Part shown: positions 28,441-39,059 of the stretch, piece by piece
How positions within the stretch are numbered: the stretch's first letter is position 1
Layout of the letters: each line of letters opens with the position of its first letter
Notes under the pieces: generated by a model
What the model saw: only the letters and a program-made list of their open reading frames with translations
Databases searched by the model: none
What the model was told of the DNA's origin: nothing
Assembly: GCA_000153145.1 (NCBI GenBank)
Contig: CH672415.1
Location: 1,484,767 to 1,548,766 of the forward strand
Length of the DNA stretch: 64,000 nt
Direction of reading: 5' to 3'
From: a marine actinobacterium PHSC20C1
GTDB lineage: Bacteria; Actinomycetota; Actinomycetes; Actinomycetales; Microbacteriaceae
Program-made: the position numbers and the translations under genes

Positions 28441-29985
28441 CTAACGAAGTTCGGTGACGGTGCGGGCTGCGGCCAGTAGGGCCCCCGATTGAACAAGTTC
28501 GACACTCGCCGCGATATCCGGCGCTAAGTAGCGATCTGGGCCGACGCCAGGTACTCGCTCGCGAATGGCATTGATGACCGCGGCTGACACCGGTGATGGG
28601 GTTTCGCCCCGCATCTCAATGCCCCGTGCCGCCGTCAGCAACTCGATGGCAATCACACGAGAAAGCCCATCGACGCTGCGCCGCAACTTGAGCCCTGCAC
28701 TCCATCCCATCGATACGTGGTCCTCTTGCATCGCGCTTGTCGGAATCGAATCTACGGATGCCGGAGCCGCCAGTCTCTTTAGCTCGCTCACAATTCCTGC
28801 TTGCGTGTACTGCGCGATCATGTGCCCAGAGTCGACTCCCGGATCTCCGGCAAGAAAGGCGTTGAGTCCGCCGTTGCGATTGCTGTCGAGGAAGCGGTCG
28901 GTGCGGCGTTCGCTCATGCTGGCAACGTCTGCGGTCACGATTGCTAAGAAGTCGAGCGCGTAGCCGACGGGAGCGCCGTGGAAGTTTCCGTTGGACTCGA
29001 GTCGCCCATCCAACGTGACGACGGGGTTGTCGATGGCGCTAGCGAGTTCGCGTTCGGCGACTCGCGTTGTGTGCTCGACTGTGTCGCGCGCTGCTCCGTG
29101 GACTTGGGGTGCGCAGCGAAGTGAATACGCATCTTGCACTCGCGTGAATCCGTTGCTTGCGTGAGCGGCAATCGTTCCTGAACCTTTCAACACCGCGCGC
29201 ATGTTCGTTGCTGACTGCGCCTGGCCCGGATGCGGCCGAAGCTGCTGCAAATCGTCTGCGAAGACGCGATCGGTGCCAGCAAGTCCCTCAACGCTGAGCG
29301 CTGCTGCGAGGTCGGCTGTCGTTAGCAGGGCTGAGAGATCAGTGATGGCGAGCGACAGCATGCCGAGCATCCCATCGGTGCCATTGATGAGGGCGAGGCC
29401 TTCCTTTTCGTGCAGCACGACGGGTTCGATTCCTGCCGCCCTGAGTGCTGCGGATGCCGGCAGGAGTTCGCCGGCAACTCGCACGTCGCCTTCACCCATG
29501 GCCGCTAGTGCACAGTGCGCGAGGGGCGCGAGGTCTCCGGAGCACCCGAGGCTGCCGTATTCGCCAACTATCGGTGTGATTCCTGCGTTGAGCAGCGCGA
29601 CATAAGTTTCCGCCACGACGGGGCGCACGCCGGTGCGACCCGTCGCCATTGTCGATAGGCGGAGCAACATCGTCGCGCGTACGACCTCTGCGTCGATTTC
29701 TGCTCCGGAGCTGGCAGCGTGACTGCGAACGAGTGAGCGTTGAAGTTGTACTCGCTGTTCGGGGGCGATGTGTTTTGTCGCAAGCGCGCCGAATCCAGTC
29801 GAGACGCCGTAGTGGGGCTTGACGTCGTCAGCGAGGGCTTCGATTACTGCGCGTGATGTGGCGATAGCCGCGTAGGCCGAGGGGTCTAGTGCCACCGGAG
29901 CATGGTGTCGCGCTACCGCAACTACCTCGGGGATGCTGAGGGGACCAACGCCGATAGTGACGGTCGCTTGTGATGCAAGATTCAT
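28441..29985 (-). CDS. hutH: Histidine ammonia-lyase
   Basis: First step of histidine degradation: removes ammonia to give urocanate. The electrophilic MIO cofactor forms from residues 148-150, here Cys-Ser-Gly in [16 protein letters not shown] instead of the commoner Ala-Ser-Gly; the variant is compatible with MIO formation. Length is 514 residues. The ATG at 29985 fits homology, but its ribosome binding site is weak (TTGGA), while a strong GGAGG lies upstream before an out-of-frame ATG. It is first in hutHUGI and divergent from an IclR regulator. Confidence 0.95.
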   Translation of the reverse strand: MNLASQATVTIGVGPLSIPEVVAVARHHAPVALDPSAYAAIATSRAVIEALADDVKPHYGVSTGFGALATKHIAPEQRVQLQRSLVRSHAASSGAEIDAEVVRATMLLRLSTMATGRTGVRPVVAETYVALLNAGITPIVGEYGSLGCSGDLAPLAHCALAAMGEGDVRVAGELLPASAALRAAGIEPVVLHEKEGLALINGTDGMLGMLSLAITDLSALLTTADLAAALSVEGLAGTDRVFADDLQQLRPHPGQAQSATNMRAVLKGSGTIAAHASNGFTRVQDAYSLRCAPQVHGAARDTVEHTTRVAERELASAIDNPVVTLDGRLESNGNFHGAPVGYALDFLAIVTADVASMSERRTDRFLDSNRNGGLNAFLAGDPGVDSGHMIAQYTQAGIVSELKRLAAPASVDSIPTSAMQEDHVSMGWSAGLKLRRSVDGLSRVIAIELLTAARGIEMRGETPSPVSAAVINAIRERVPGVGPDRYLAPDIAASVELVQSGALLAAARTVTELR

Positions 29986-30004
29986 GATCCAAGTGAACGC
30001 TCAT
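29828..30004 (-). other. Possible 58-codon upstream ORF overlapping the hutH start
   Basis: An ATG at 30004, seven bases after a strong GGAGG, opens a 58-codon frame (begins [10 protein letters not shown]) that is out of frame with hutH and ends in TGA at 29828. Translating ribosomes would pass over the weak hutH start. It could tune hutH translation, or be accidental; the peptide itself has no recognisable features. Confidence 0.2.
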
Positions 30005-30038
30005 CTCGCTTCCTCCGCGAGGGCTTTTAGCGATATGG

Positions 30039-30056
30039 TGTCTGAAATACCAGACA
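30039..30056. promoter_or_regulatory. Candidate IclR-type operator between hutH and the regulator
   Basis: TGTCTG, a six-base spacer AAATAC and CAGACA form a perfect inverted repeat, nine bases before the GTG of the IclR gene and 54 bases upstream of hutH. Its place suits control of both divergent transcripts by the IclR-family protein; that binding is inferred. Confidence 0.5.
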
Positions 30057-30064
30057 GGAGTGAC

Positions 30065-30832
30065 GTGCCAGCAATCCCCGCCGCGCGAAACACGATGGCC
30101 GTGCTTCGCCTTCTCGCGTCCCGGCAGGGACCAGTCCGAGCCTCAACTCTGGCGCGCGAACTCGAGCTGCCCCGCTCCTCCATTTATCAATTGCTTGCCG
30201 TCATGGCCGATGAAGGCTTTGTAGTGCACTACCCCGAGGACCGCACCTACGGTCTCAGTACTCTCGTTTCCGAGATCGGCACGTCTGCGCTTCGCAGCGA
30301 GCGGCTCTCGCGCTTGGCGACTCCGCTGATGCAAACTCTCGCGAATCTGGCGCCAATTCCAGTTGTCGCGCATCTCGCAGTGCTGAGTGGCTCAGACGTC
30401 AGCTACGCCGCGCGGGTTCAAGGCTCTCGCGCACCGACAACAGTCTCGGCCGTCGGAGTTCGGCTTCCCGCACACCTCACTGCAACGGGACGCGCGATGC
30501 TTGCACAACTCACTGCACTTCAAGTGCGGGCGTTGTATCCCACACGAAGCGCTCTAACCAGGCGCCAGACTGCCGGGCCTCAGACACTCGCCGAGCTCAG
30601 CCAGCTGCTCACCGAAACGCGCCATCGGGGGTGGGCAATCGAGGTCGGAGACGTCACCGCCGACTATGCGTCGGTAGGTGCCGCCGCCTTAGATCGCAAT
30701 GACTACCCATCCGCGGCGGTAGGTCTCACCTTTCGAGCGGATGCTGTCGCCGACCACTGGGACGAACTCGGAGCTGCAACAGTTTCCGCTGCACGTGCTC
30801 TGACGGCGCGGCTCACCGGGCGCAGTACTTAA
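30065..30832 (+). CDS. IclR-family transcriptional regulator (putative hut regulator)
   Basis: A 255-residue regulator with an N-terminal winged helix (ARELELPRSSIYQLLAVMADEG) and a C-terminal IclR effector domain (VVAHLAVLSGSDVSYAARVQ, VGVRLPAHLTATGRAML). The GTG at 30065 was chosen because AGGAG stands four bases before it and because upstream in-frame sequence contains a perfect inverted repeat, more likely DNA control sequence than coding. It is divergent from hutHUGI and so probably senses histidine or urocanate. The 3-prime end carries a tandem 19-base duplication. Confidence 0.88.
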   Translation: MPAIPAARNTMAVLRLLASRQGPVRASTLARELELPRSSIYQLLAVMADEGFVVHYPEDRTYGLSTLVSEIGTSALRSERLSRLATPLMQTLANLAPIPVVAHLAVLSGSDVSYAARVQGSRAPTTVSAVGVRLPAHLTATGRAMLAQLTALQVRALYPTRSALTRRQTAGPQTLAELSQLLTETRHRGWAIEVGDVTADYASVGAAALDRNDYPSAAVGLTFRADAVADHWDELGAATVSAARALTARLTGRST

Positions 30833-30854
30833 ACGCGGGCGCAGTACTTAAACG
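30817..30854 (+). repeat. Perfect 19-base tandem duplication across the regulator stop codon
   Basis: The unit CGGGCGCAGTACTTAAACG occurs twice back to back, at 30817-30835 and 30836-30854, without a mismatch. The first copy holds the TAA stop of the IclR gene, the second repeats that end and runs into the terminator hairpin. Confidence 0.95.
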
Positions 30855-30890
30855 ACAGAGGGCCGAGCCTTTCGGCTCGACCCTCTGTCG
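30853..30890. terminator. Bidirectional terminator between iclR-type gene and tuf
   Basis: CGACAGAGGG and CGAGCC pair with GGCTCG and CCCTCTGTCG around a TTTC loop, each side with one unpaired base between the two stem blocks. On the minus strand TTTAAG follows. Convergent genes tuf and the IclR regulator both end here. Confidence 0.88.
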
Positions 30891-30905
30891 TAATTAGTGC
30901 TGGAG

Positions 30906-32099
<1,194 letters not shown>

Positions 32100-32208
32100 T
32101 GTGGGTCCTCCTCAGGACTCGGTTGCTTCGCATCCGACGACTTTTCACTGCCGAATGTTTCGCAAGTTGGTGTGTATCTATGTTAGTTGCGCGCTGGTAG
32201 TGCGGCGA

Positions 32209-34323
32209 TTACTCGCCCTTGTTCTTTTGAATAATCTCGTCAGCTACCGCACGGGGAACCTCAGAGTAACTGTCGAACGTCATCGAGTACACCGCGCGAC
32301 CCGAGGTCTTCGACCTCAAGTCACCGACATAACCGAACATTTCCGACAGCGGTACGTGGGCGCGGACGACCTTTACGCCGGTCGCGTCCTCCATGGACTG
32401 GATCTGCCCACGGCGACTGTTTAGGTCACCGATGACATCTCCCATGTACTCCTCGGGAGTACGAACCTCGACCGCCATGAGCGGCTCGAGGAGAACTGGG
32501 TCGGCCTTGCGCGCTGCCTCTTTGAATGCCATGGTGCCCGCAATCTTGAACGCCATTTCTGACGAGTCAACATCGTGAGCAGCACCATCGAGGATAATTC
32601 CCTTGACGCCGACCATGGGGAATCCTGCCAGGACTCCGACACCCATCGAAGCCTGGAAACCCTGGTCGATCGAGCCAATGTATTCGCGAGGAATACGTCC
32701 ACCGGTGACCTTATTTACGAATTCGTAAACCTTGTCGCCGACAACTTCCATGGGCTCGAGCGAGATCTGGACCTTTGCGAACTGACCCGATCCACCCGTC
32801 TGCTTCTTGTGGGTGTAATCGTGCTTGTCCACAATGCGACGGATCGTTTCGCGGTACGCAACCTGCGGCTTACCAACGTTGGCTTCAACGTTGAATTCGC
32901 GCTTCATGCGGTCTACGAGGATGTCGAGGTGAAGTTCACCCATTCCCTTGATAACCGTCTGGCCAGTTTCCTGGTTCTGTTCGGTGCGGAACGTGGGGTC
33001 TTCTTCGGCAAGCTTCTGGATGGCAATACCAAGCTTCTCTTGGTCAGCCTTCGTCTTCGGCTCGATCGCTACTTCGATCACGGGATCAGGGAACGTCATC
33101 GACTCGAGAACGACCTGGTCGTTCAAGTCACACAGAGTGTCACCAGTAGTGGTGTCCTTGAGACCGATTACGGCGTAGATGTGTCCAGCGGTGACGCTGT
33201 CAACAGGAATTTCCTTGTTGGCGGCCATCTGGAAGATCTTGCCGATGCGCTCCTTCTTGCCCTTAGTGGAGTTAGCTACAGCCCCACCGGAATCGAGGCG
33301 ACCCGAGTACACGCGAATGTATGTGAGGCGACCGAAGAAGGGGTGAACGGCAACCTTGAAGGCGAGAGCTGCGAACGGCTCAGTCGACTCAGGCTTGCGG
33401 ATGATGACCTTTTCTTCATCGCGCGGCGAGTGTGCTTCCAGCGGAGGCACATCGATCGGCGACGGAAGGTAGTCGATAACAGCATCAAGCATTGGCTGAA
33501 CGCCACGGTTCTTGAATGCAGAGCCACAGAGAACGGGATAGATTTCGCTGTTTACGGTGAGCTTGCGAATCGCAGCCTTGATCTCGGCAACAGTGATCTC
33601 TTCGCCGGCAAAGTAACGCTCCATGATGGCGTCGTCAGTCTCAGCAACAACCTCGAGGAGAGCGGTGCGGTATTCCGCAGCCTTCTCCTTGAGGTCTTCT
33701 GGGATCTCTTCGATGGCGTACTTTGAGCCCATCTCGACGTCACCCTTGGAGTCTCCACGCCACGTCAGTGCGCGCATTTCGACGAGGTCAACAACGCCCT
33801 CAAAACCGGATTCGAATCCGATCGGTAGCTGGATTACCAGCGGGCGTGCGCCCAAGCGGTTAACGATGGTGTCGACGGTGTAGTAGAAATCTGCACCCAT
33901 CTTGTCCATCTTGTTGACGAAGCAGATGCGGGGAACGTTGTACTTGTCGGCCTGGCGCCAGACAGTCTCTGACTGCGGCTCCACACCCTCTTTACCGTCG
34001 AATACAGCAACGGCACCGTCGAGAACGCGAAGCGAGCGCTCTACTTCAACCGTGAAGTCGACGTGGCCGGGGGTGTCGATGATGTTGATCTGGTTTTTGT
34101 CCCAGAAACAGGTGACAGCAGCGGACGTGATTGTGATGCCACGTTCTTGCTCCTGCTCCATCCAGTCAGTCGTCGACGCACCGTCGTGAGTTTCACCGAT
34201 CTTGTGGTTTACACCTGTGTAGTACAGGATGCGCTCAGTCGTGGTGGTCTTGCCAGCATCGATGTGAGCCATGATGCCAATGTTGCGGACCTTTTTTAGG
34301 TCCGTGAGCACTTCCTGTGCCAC
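32209..34323 (-). CDS. fusA: Elongation factor G
   Basis: GTPase that drives translocation. The 704 residues carry [49 protein letters not shown] and NKMD, then domains II-V with [18 protein letters not shown]. The start is GTG at 34323 with GGAGGAAC upstream. Its position between rpsG and tuf is canonical. Confidence 0.98.
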   Translation of the reverse strand: MAQEVLTDLKKVRNIGIMAHIDAGKTTTTERILYYTGVNHKIGETHDGASTTDWMEQEQERGITITSAAVTCFWDKNQINIIDTPGHVDFTVEVERSLRVLDGAVAVFDGKEGVEPQSETVWRQADKYNVPRICFVNKMDKMGADFYYTVDTIVNRLGARPLVIQLPIGFESGFEGVVDLVEMRALTWRGDSKGDVEMGSKYAIEEIPEDLKEKAAEYRTALLEVVAETDDAIMERYFAGEEITVAEIKAAIRKLTVNSEIYPVLCGSAFKNRGVQPMLDAVIDYLPSPIDVPPLEAHSPRDEEKVIIRKPESTEPFAALAFKVAVHPFFGRLTYIRVYSGRLDSGGAVANSTKGKKERIGKIFQMAANKEIPVDSVTAGHIYAVIGLKDTTTGDTLCDLNDQVVLESMTFPDPVIEVAIEPKTKADQEKLGIAIQKLAEEDPTFRTEQNQETGQTVIKGMGELHLDILVDRMKREFNVEANVGKPQVAYRETIRRIVDKHDYTHKKQTGGSGQFAKVQISLEPMEVVGDKVYEFVNKVTGGRIPREYIGSIDQGFQASMGVGVLAGFPMVGVKGIILDGAAHDVDSSEMAFKIAGTMAFKEAARKADPVLLEPLMAVEVRTPEEYMGDVIGDLNSRRGQIQSMEDATGVKVVRAHVPLSEMFGYVGDLRSKTSGRAVYSMTFDSYSEVPRAVADEIIQKNKGE

Positions 34324-34369
34324 AGGTTCCTCCGAAAGTTTGTTAGTGAAGAACGAAAGTCAATAGTTT

Positions 34370-34396
34370 GGCGAGCCAGAGATTCTCTGACTCGCC
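34370..34396 (-). other. Hairpin between rpsG and fusA
   Basis: GGCGAG-C-CAGAG, loop ATT, then CTCTG-A-CTCGCC form an 11-pair stem with one internal mismatch in the 89-base rpsG-fusA gap. On the minus strand it lacks a long U-run, so it may be a processing or attenuation site rather than a full terminator. Confidence 0.5.
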
Positions 34397-34412
34397 CCAC
34401 TACGAGTAGCTA

Positions 34413-34883
34413 CTACCAGCGGTAGTGAGCGAATGCCTTGTTGGACTCGGCCATCTTGTGAGTGTCTTCACGACGCTTTACAGCGGCGCCAAGTCCATTC
34501 GATGCGTCCAAAATTTCATTAGTGAGACGCTCAGTCATCGTCTTTTCACGACGACCCTTTGCGTAGCTCGTGAGCCAGCGCAATGCGAGCGTGTTGGCAC
34601 GGTGCGACTTGACCTCAACAGGAACCTGGTAGGTCGAGCCACCGACACGACGCGACTTGACCTCAAGGGTCGGACGCACGTTATCGAGTGCCTTCTTGAG
34701 CGTGACAACGGCGTCTTGGCCGGTCTTCTCGGTTACGCCTTCGAGTGCACCGTAAACGATGCGCTCTGCGAGGCCCTTTTTGCCATCAAGAAGAATCTTG
34801 TTGACAAGCTGGCTGACAATTGGTGCGCCGTATACCGGGTCCGCGACAACGGGACGCTTCGGTGCTGGTCCTTTACGAGGCAT
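34413..34883 (-). CDS. rpsG: 30S ribosomal protein S7
   Basis: Head assembly protein contacting E-site tRNA. The 156 residues begin [20 protein letters not shown] and include [20 protein letters not shown] and the C-terminal [13 protein letters not shown]. The ATG overlaps the rpsL stop (TAATG), so translation is coupled. Confidence 0.97.
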   Translation of the reverse strand: MPRKGPAPKRPVVADPVYGAPIVSQLVNKILLDGKKGLAERIVYGALEGVTEKTGQDAVVTLKKALDNVRPTLEVKSRRVGGSTYQVPVEVKSHRANTLALRWLTSYAKGRREKTMTERLTNEILDASNGLGAAVKRREDTHKMAESNKAFAHYRW

Positions 34884-35257
34884 TACTTCTTGTCCTTCTT
34901 CGCGCCGTAGCGGCTACGAGCCTGCTTACGGTTCTTAACGGCCTGAGTGTCGAGCGCGCCGCGCACGATCTTGTAGCGGACACCAGGAAGGTCCTTTACA
35001 CGACCGCCACGGATGAGCACCATCGAGTGCTCTTGAAGGTTGTGACCTTCTCCGGGAATGTACGCGGTGACCTCGGTACCGTTGGAAAGCTTGACACGAG
35101 CAACCTTACGAAGTGCCGAGTTCGGCTTCTTCGGGGTGGTCGTATAGACACGCGTGCAAACGCCGCGCTGTTGCGGGTTGGACTTAAGGGCGGGAGCCTT
35201 GGTCTTTACGACCTTCGGCGTGCGTCCCTTACGCACCAACTGCTGAATGGTGGGCAC
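34883..35257 (-). CDS. rpsL: 30S ribosomal protein S12
   Basis: Decoding-centre protein. The 124 residues begin [20 protein letters not shown] and contain [18 protein letters not shown] and [20 protein letters not shown]. The lysines equivalent to the classical streptomycin-resistance positions 43 and 88 are present, i.e. the wild-type form. The start is GTG at 35257 with AAGGAG upstream. It is first in the str operon. Confidence 0.97.
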   Translation of the reverse strand: MPTIQQLVRKGRTPKVVKTKAPALKSNPQQRGVCTRVYTTTPKKPNSALRKVARVKLSNGTEVTAYIPGEGHNLQEHSMVLIRGGRVKDLPGVRYKIVRGALDTQAVKNRKQARSRYGAKKDKK

Positions 35258-35480
35258 TCAATTACTCCTTGTTTTTGCTGCACGGTGACAGCGTCGTGAT
35301 GGTTAGCATTCATCTAGACCCACGCACCAACTGAAGTCTTCAACTGGTTTGTGGATATGCCGTGGGGGCCGACCGAAAAGCCGAACCCTGTGGTGTGGAG
35401 TGACTGGCGCTCAAACCCCGCAAAAACGGTGAGCCTCGAAAGGCATGGTTCAAGCGCACGGCAAAGCGCACACCTCAGAA

Positions 35481-35509
35481 AGAATAGCCCCCGGACCGGC
35501 CGGGGTCAA
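35481..35509 (-). promoter_or_regulatory. Promoter of the str operon (rpsL-rpsG-fusA-tuf)
   Basis: On the minus strand TTGACC (35509-35504), a 17-base GC-rich spacer and TATTCT (35486-35481) make a near-consensus sigma-70 promoter. The predicted leader before rpsL is about 215 bases. The 308-base gap 35258-35565 holds no gene. Confidence 0.75.
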
Positions 35510-35565
35510 ATGGTCACAGCCCGCACGCAGCAAGCAGAACTTCGCTTTCGAGCGTGCAATCGGTG

Positions 35566-36405
35566 TTAGTGCTTGGCTGCAGATTTCTCGGCGAGCTCGG
35601 CTTCCCACTGGGCACGAGAATCGCGGTTGCGTTCCGTTACCTTACGACCGCGCTTTGCAACAAGCGCACCGGTCCACAATGAGACCTCTCGAGCCACGAG
35701 CCCAGCCGCAATCACGCGGGGGTCGATTAGTGCGGTCGCGAACAATAGCTGAGCCTGGTCAGCCGTGTTTTGGATAATTCCGTTACTGAGCAATAGAACG
35801 CCGACAGTACCGAAATAGACGACGAGCCCAACAATGATGCTGGAAAAGACGTGGGCAGCCCAGCCCGCACGATTGACAATGAGCGCAATGACAATCGCTC
35901 CGAGGGCGAAGAATGCGATGGGAACATAGAACGAGGGTGCCTGCACGAATGCAATACCGACCTTGCCTGATTGCAGGGCGTTAATGATCGTGACCGCAAT
36001 CGCAAAGACGACGGCGAACACAAGCGTCGAGGCGAGAGCAATGAACACGCCAAAGCCGCGGTTGCCTGCGACCTTGGGCGGTGTCGGAGCCGTCACGTAC
36101 ACCACGCGAGGCTCTCCGGACGCTGTCGTGCCCGCGCCAGTAGTCGTGGGTTCTGCCTCAGCGACAATCTCAGGCTCGTATGCCCGCGTCGGCTCTGCCA
36201 GCGGTTCTGCTTCAGCTTCTACCGTCGCGTCGTCATAGACGGCGTCGCTAGTGGGTGCCGAAGGCTCAACCTCTGGCTCAACGAGCGGTGTTGCTTCGGC
36301 GTCGTTCACACTTTCGCCTGTTGTCGTGTCTTCAACGACTACGGCATCCTCAATGTTGTCGTGGTTCTGATCGGAAGAACCACGCTCTACAGATGGATCG
36401 GTCAT
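35566..36405 (-). CDS. Membrane protein of unknown function with acidic N-terminal domain
   Basis: I do not recognise a family. The 279 residues divide into an acidic, Glu/Ala/Thr/Pro-rich and probably disordered N-terminal part (residues 1 to about 110, with repeated AEAEP and PLVEPE units), three clear membrane segments (about 117-142, 157-178, 185-210), a weaker hydrophobic stretch (about 228-250) and a basic tail (KRGRKVTERNRDSRAQWEAE). It lies alone between the pilus cluster and the str operon, same strand, with the str promoter just after its stop. A terminator upstream separates it from pilO. Confidence 0.75.
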   Translation of the reverse strand: MTDPSVERGSSDQNHDNIEDAVVVEDTTTGESVNDAEATPLVEPEVEPSAPTSDAVYDDATVEAEAEPLAEPTRAYEPEIVAEAEPTTTGAGTTASGEPRVVYVTAPTPPKVAGNRGFGVFIALASTLVFAVVFAIAVTIINALQSGKVGIAFVQAPSFYVPIAFFALGAIVIALIVNRAGWAAHVFSSIIVGLVVYFGTVGVLLLSNGIIQNTADQAQLLFATALIDPRVIAAGLVAREVSLWTGALVAKRGRKVTERNRDSRAQWEAELAEKSAAKH

Positions 36406-36470
36406 GACTGATGCCTCCTCGTGTCAGCGACTGGTGAGTTTAGTCTACTGAGCCTCAGTCCGAAAGTGAG

Positions 36471-36505
36471 AAGAACGCCACGACAGAGTGCATCGTGGCG
36501 TTCTT
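36471..36505 (-). terminator. Terminator at the end of the pilus operon
   Basis: AAGAACGCCACGA (36471-36483) pairs without mismatch with TCGTGGCGTTCTT (36493-36505) across a nine-base loop, 16 bases after the pilO stop. The 13-pair stem is a strong rho-independent candidate even though the trailing sequence is mixed pyrimidine. Confidence 0.82.
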
Positions 36506-36520
36506 GGACTAGCTCACTAT

Positions 36521-37213
36521 CTAGTTGACGTCTCCGCCACCGGTGGTTGCGAAGGCGGCAGAGCCGTCGAGGAGCACATAAATCGAACCGCTGAGCTTCA
36601 TCTCGAACTCTGTCGAAGTGATTCCGGGCTGCACCGCAACTGCCGCTACAGAGAACGATCGATTGTTCATCTGAACGCTCTGCATGAACTTATTGATGTC
36701 GGCGTACGTTCCGGAAACATTGATGTCGACACCCATAGCAATGAGGCCAGGAACAGACGGTACAGACGTAGTTGTCGACTCAGCTCCTGGGGTAGGAGCT
36801 ACTGCCTCAGCCGGAGCCTCCTCACTCCCCTCGACTGGCGCGACAGGAGCCGCAGCCTCCTCAGGGCTCACAGCATCCGACGCGCTAATGAACGACAGAT
36901 CAATGACCTTCACTCCCGCTGCCGCAGCCAAGCGGTTGAGCTGTTGGGCAAATACTGTCGTCTCATGGGTCGACGGAATTGCCTGCTGGAGTTCCGCCAC
37001 ATCCGCGAACAACTCGTCCGAGTTCTCGGAGAGAGCCTTGAGCGCCGCTAGCTCGTTCGTCTTCACTTGATTCTGAAGCTCGACTGATTCAATTTCTTCG
37101 TCAGCACTCGATGCCGCTGCTAGTGCAGGCGCAACGCCAGCGGCGTAGCCAGCGAACAAGATGATCAGAACTGCAATGGCACCGATCAATGACCACAGTC
37201 GTGTCAACGTCAT
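36521..37213 (-). CDS. pilO: Type IV pilus PilO-like alignment protein
   Basis: Bitopic protein that, with PilN and PilM, couples the pilus motor to the membrane platform. One N-terminal membrane helix (residues 8-30, GAIAVLIILFAGYAAGV) is followed by a coiled-coil (VELQNQVKTNELAALKALSE), an Ala/Pro/Glu linker and a small ferredoxin-like C-terminal domain (MGVDINVSGTYADINKFMQS). It is 230 residues and overlaps the pilN stop by four bases. Identity rests on topology, motifs and the pilMNO order. Confidence 0.82.
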   Translation of the reverse strand: MTLTRLWSLIGAIAVLIILFAGYAAGVAPALAAASSADEEIESVELQNQVKTNELAALKALSENSDELFADVAELQQAIPSTHETTVFAQQLNRLAAAAGVKVIDLSFISASDAVSPEEAAAPVAPVEGSEEAPAEAVAPTPGAESTTTSVPSVPGLIAMGVDINVSGTYADINKFMQSVQMNNRSFSVAAVAVQPGITSTEFEMKLSGSIYVLLDGSAAFATTGGGDVN

Positions 37214-38004
37214 GAGCCGTCCTCCTGGTTAGTCGATCCGTCGGTCGGAGCTGGTGAATCAGTGGGAGACGGTGTCTGCGTAGGGTCAGCCGTCGGCGAA
37301 GGTGCCGGCTCTTCCTCGACAGCTTCTTCAACCGGCTCGACGCCATCGAAGCGATGCAGGAGAACATCTTGGCTAATGAATACCGCGACCTGCGCGATGT
37401 ACGTTCCGTCCGTCTGCCGCTTCACAACGACAAGTGATGCGTCGATAACGCCAGCTACATCGGGAGCCTTGCGAACCCAAGTATCGATGTCAGCAATTGA
37501 GTCAGCAGACACTTCAATCGCGAACTGCGCCATCCGCTCGGGATCAAGCGGCGAGAGCGAGTCACCGTAGCTCAGTAGCGGTGTCGCCGTTTCGAAGTCA
37601 TACGTGTTGATTGCCATGCCACTTGAAAGCTTGGAACCCAGGCCCTCGATTACTCTCTTGACAGAGATTTCCGTCGACGTCGCGAAGATGCGGGCAGTCG
37701 TGAGCGATTGAAGCAGCTGGTTTGCCGTACGAACATCACTGAATTCGCCCTGCTGTTCTGTCAGGGACAACGTCGTTTCTCTGGCGCTGTCGAGTGCGAG
37801 GGCGCGCTGCAAAGCGTAAAGATTCGCTGCACCGGCCGCAAGAATTGCAACACCCAAAGCAACAATGGCAACAAAGATTGCTCTGCCTCGTGCCCTATTG
37901 GCAGCTTTGCGCTGGCCGACCTCGGGAGGAAGCAGTCTGACGTGAGGCGGGTAGGCAATCGCTACCTTCACTTCGCGGCGCGCTGCTGGCTTCTTCTCAC
38001 TCAT
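37210..38004 (-). CDS. pilN: Type IV pilus PilN-like assembly protein
   Basis: Bitopic partner of PilM and PilO. A cytoplasmic N-terminus with the short PilM-binding-like segment RLLPPEV (about residues 23-29) precedes one membrane helix (about 43-65) and an extracytoplasmic coiled-coil plus ferredoxin-like domain. The last 40 residues are a Pro/Thr/Asp/Glu-rich tail, unusual for PilN and plausibly exposed outside the membrane. The length of 264 residues is more than the common 180-200. It overlaps pilM and pilO by four bases each. Confidence 0.82.
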   Translation of the reverse strand: MSEKKPAARREVKVAIAYPPHVRLLPPEVGQRKAANRARGRAIFVAIVALGVAILAAGAANLYALQRALALDSARETTLSLTEQQGEFSDVRTANQLLQSLTTARIFATSTEISVKRVIEGLGSKLSSGMAINTYDFETATPLLSYGDSLSPLDPERMAQFAIEVSADSIADIDTWVRKAPDVAGVIDASLVVVKRQTDGTYIAQVAVFISQDVLLHRFDGVEPVEEAVEEEPAPSPTADPTQTPSPTDSPAPTDGSTNQEDGS

Positions 38005-39041
38005 GCTGAGACCCCCGTGACCAATCCGAGTGCGAGAGACATGTCTTGAGCGTCACCGGTACCGCGCAGGCCTCGCGACACTGTCACTAGCGAGAACGGA
38101 TCAGGCTGAGTCGCCGGGACCTTGGTGAACTCAGAGACAGTCTCGACGAGACCGAGCAGTCGTGAACCTCCACCGCTCATGACGATGCGATCGATAGCAC
38201 GATTGCCACGGGCATTCTGGAAGTACTGCATGGTGGCGCGGATTGCGAGGAGCGTCTCGTTGACCAGCTCGAACGAAACTTCGAGCGCCGGGCGCTGCTC
38301 AGGAGTAGCGCGAGCTGCGACTACACCCACGGAACGCTTGATGGCTTCGGCGTCGCGCGCCGAGATATCTAGGCGCTGGGAAATTCCCTTAGTGATGTCC
38401 GCCCCACCGCTGGGGAGGAGACGCACAAAGTGAGGAACGTGACCGTCGAGGGCGACCAACGTCGTTGTTGCTGCGCCGATGTGCACCAAGAGGGTCGTGA
38501 GATTCGCCGACTCGGGGCCAGAGAACAATCGCGTAAGTGCGAACGGCGACAAGTCAACGTTTTCAGGATTTACTCCCGCGGCAATCGCCGCATTCACGTT
38601 GACCAATACCGGTGCTTTGATCGCAGCGACGAGCATGCCAGAAAGCAACGGGCCCGTCTCACCATCTGCCTCGCTTGCCGGGTAGAAGTCGAGCAGCGCC
38701 TCCGTCGCGGGAACAGGGAGCAGATCCTGAACCTGGAAGGGAAGAGACTCGCGCACTTGGTTCAACGGAAGCCGGGGAACCTTAATATCGCGAGCGAGCA
38801 CTTTGGAGTTTCCAACGCCCAGAACAACATCGCGAGTGCGAATTCCACTCTGCGTCCACAACTTGCGAATGGATGCCGTTACGGTCGCCGAGTCAATGAC
38901 CTCACCCGCGCGCACAGCGCCCTCAGGCAGCGGCACTTCGCCAAAGCGAAGGATCGTCGGACGTGGCTGCTGCGGATTTTCGACTTCGACAGCACGAATG
39001 GCTGTCGAGCCGATGTCCAGCCCTACTAGTTTCTTTCCCAT
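38001..39041 (-). CDS. pilM: Type IV pilus PilM actin-like ATPase
   Basis: Cytoplasmic FtsA/actin-fold protein that binds the PilN N-terminus. The phosphate-1 motif LVGLDIGSTAIRAVEV starts the protein; later blocks are LTTLLVHIGAATTTLVALDG and IDRIVMSGGGSRLLGL (adenosine motif). It is 346 residues with GGGGGGA before the ATG. It is followed by pilN with an ATGA overlap. Confidence 0.9.
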   Translation of the reverse strand: MGKKLVGLDIGSTAIRAVEVENPQQPRPTILRFGEVPLPEGAVRAGEVIDSATVTASIRKLWTQSGIRTRDVVLGVGNSKVLARDIKVPRLPLNQVRESLPFQVQDLLPVPATEALLDFYPASEADGETGPLLSGMLVAAIKAPVLVNVNAAIAAGVNPENVDLSPFALTRLFSGPESANLTTLLVHIGAATTTLVALDGHVPHFVRLLPSGGADITKGISQRLDISARDAEAIKRSVGVVAARATPEQRPALEVSFELVNETLLAIRATMQYFQNARGNRAIDRIVMSGGGSRLLGLVETVSEFTKVPATQPDPFSLVTVSRGLRGTGDAQDMSLALGLVTGVSA

Positions 39042-39059
39042 ATATCCCCCCGGTGACGA

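Noticed and set aside
28441-29985. Cys148 in the HutH cofactor triad as a loss-of-function change
   Set aside because: Cys-Ser-Gly can form the same cofactor and, as I recall, occurs in other actinobacterial histidine ammonia-lyases, so it is not treated as a defect.
29933-30064. A longer N-terminus for the IclR regulator
   Set aside because: It would run through hutH and the perfect inverted repeat, has no ribosome binding site, and the GTG at 30065 has an ideal one.
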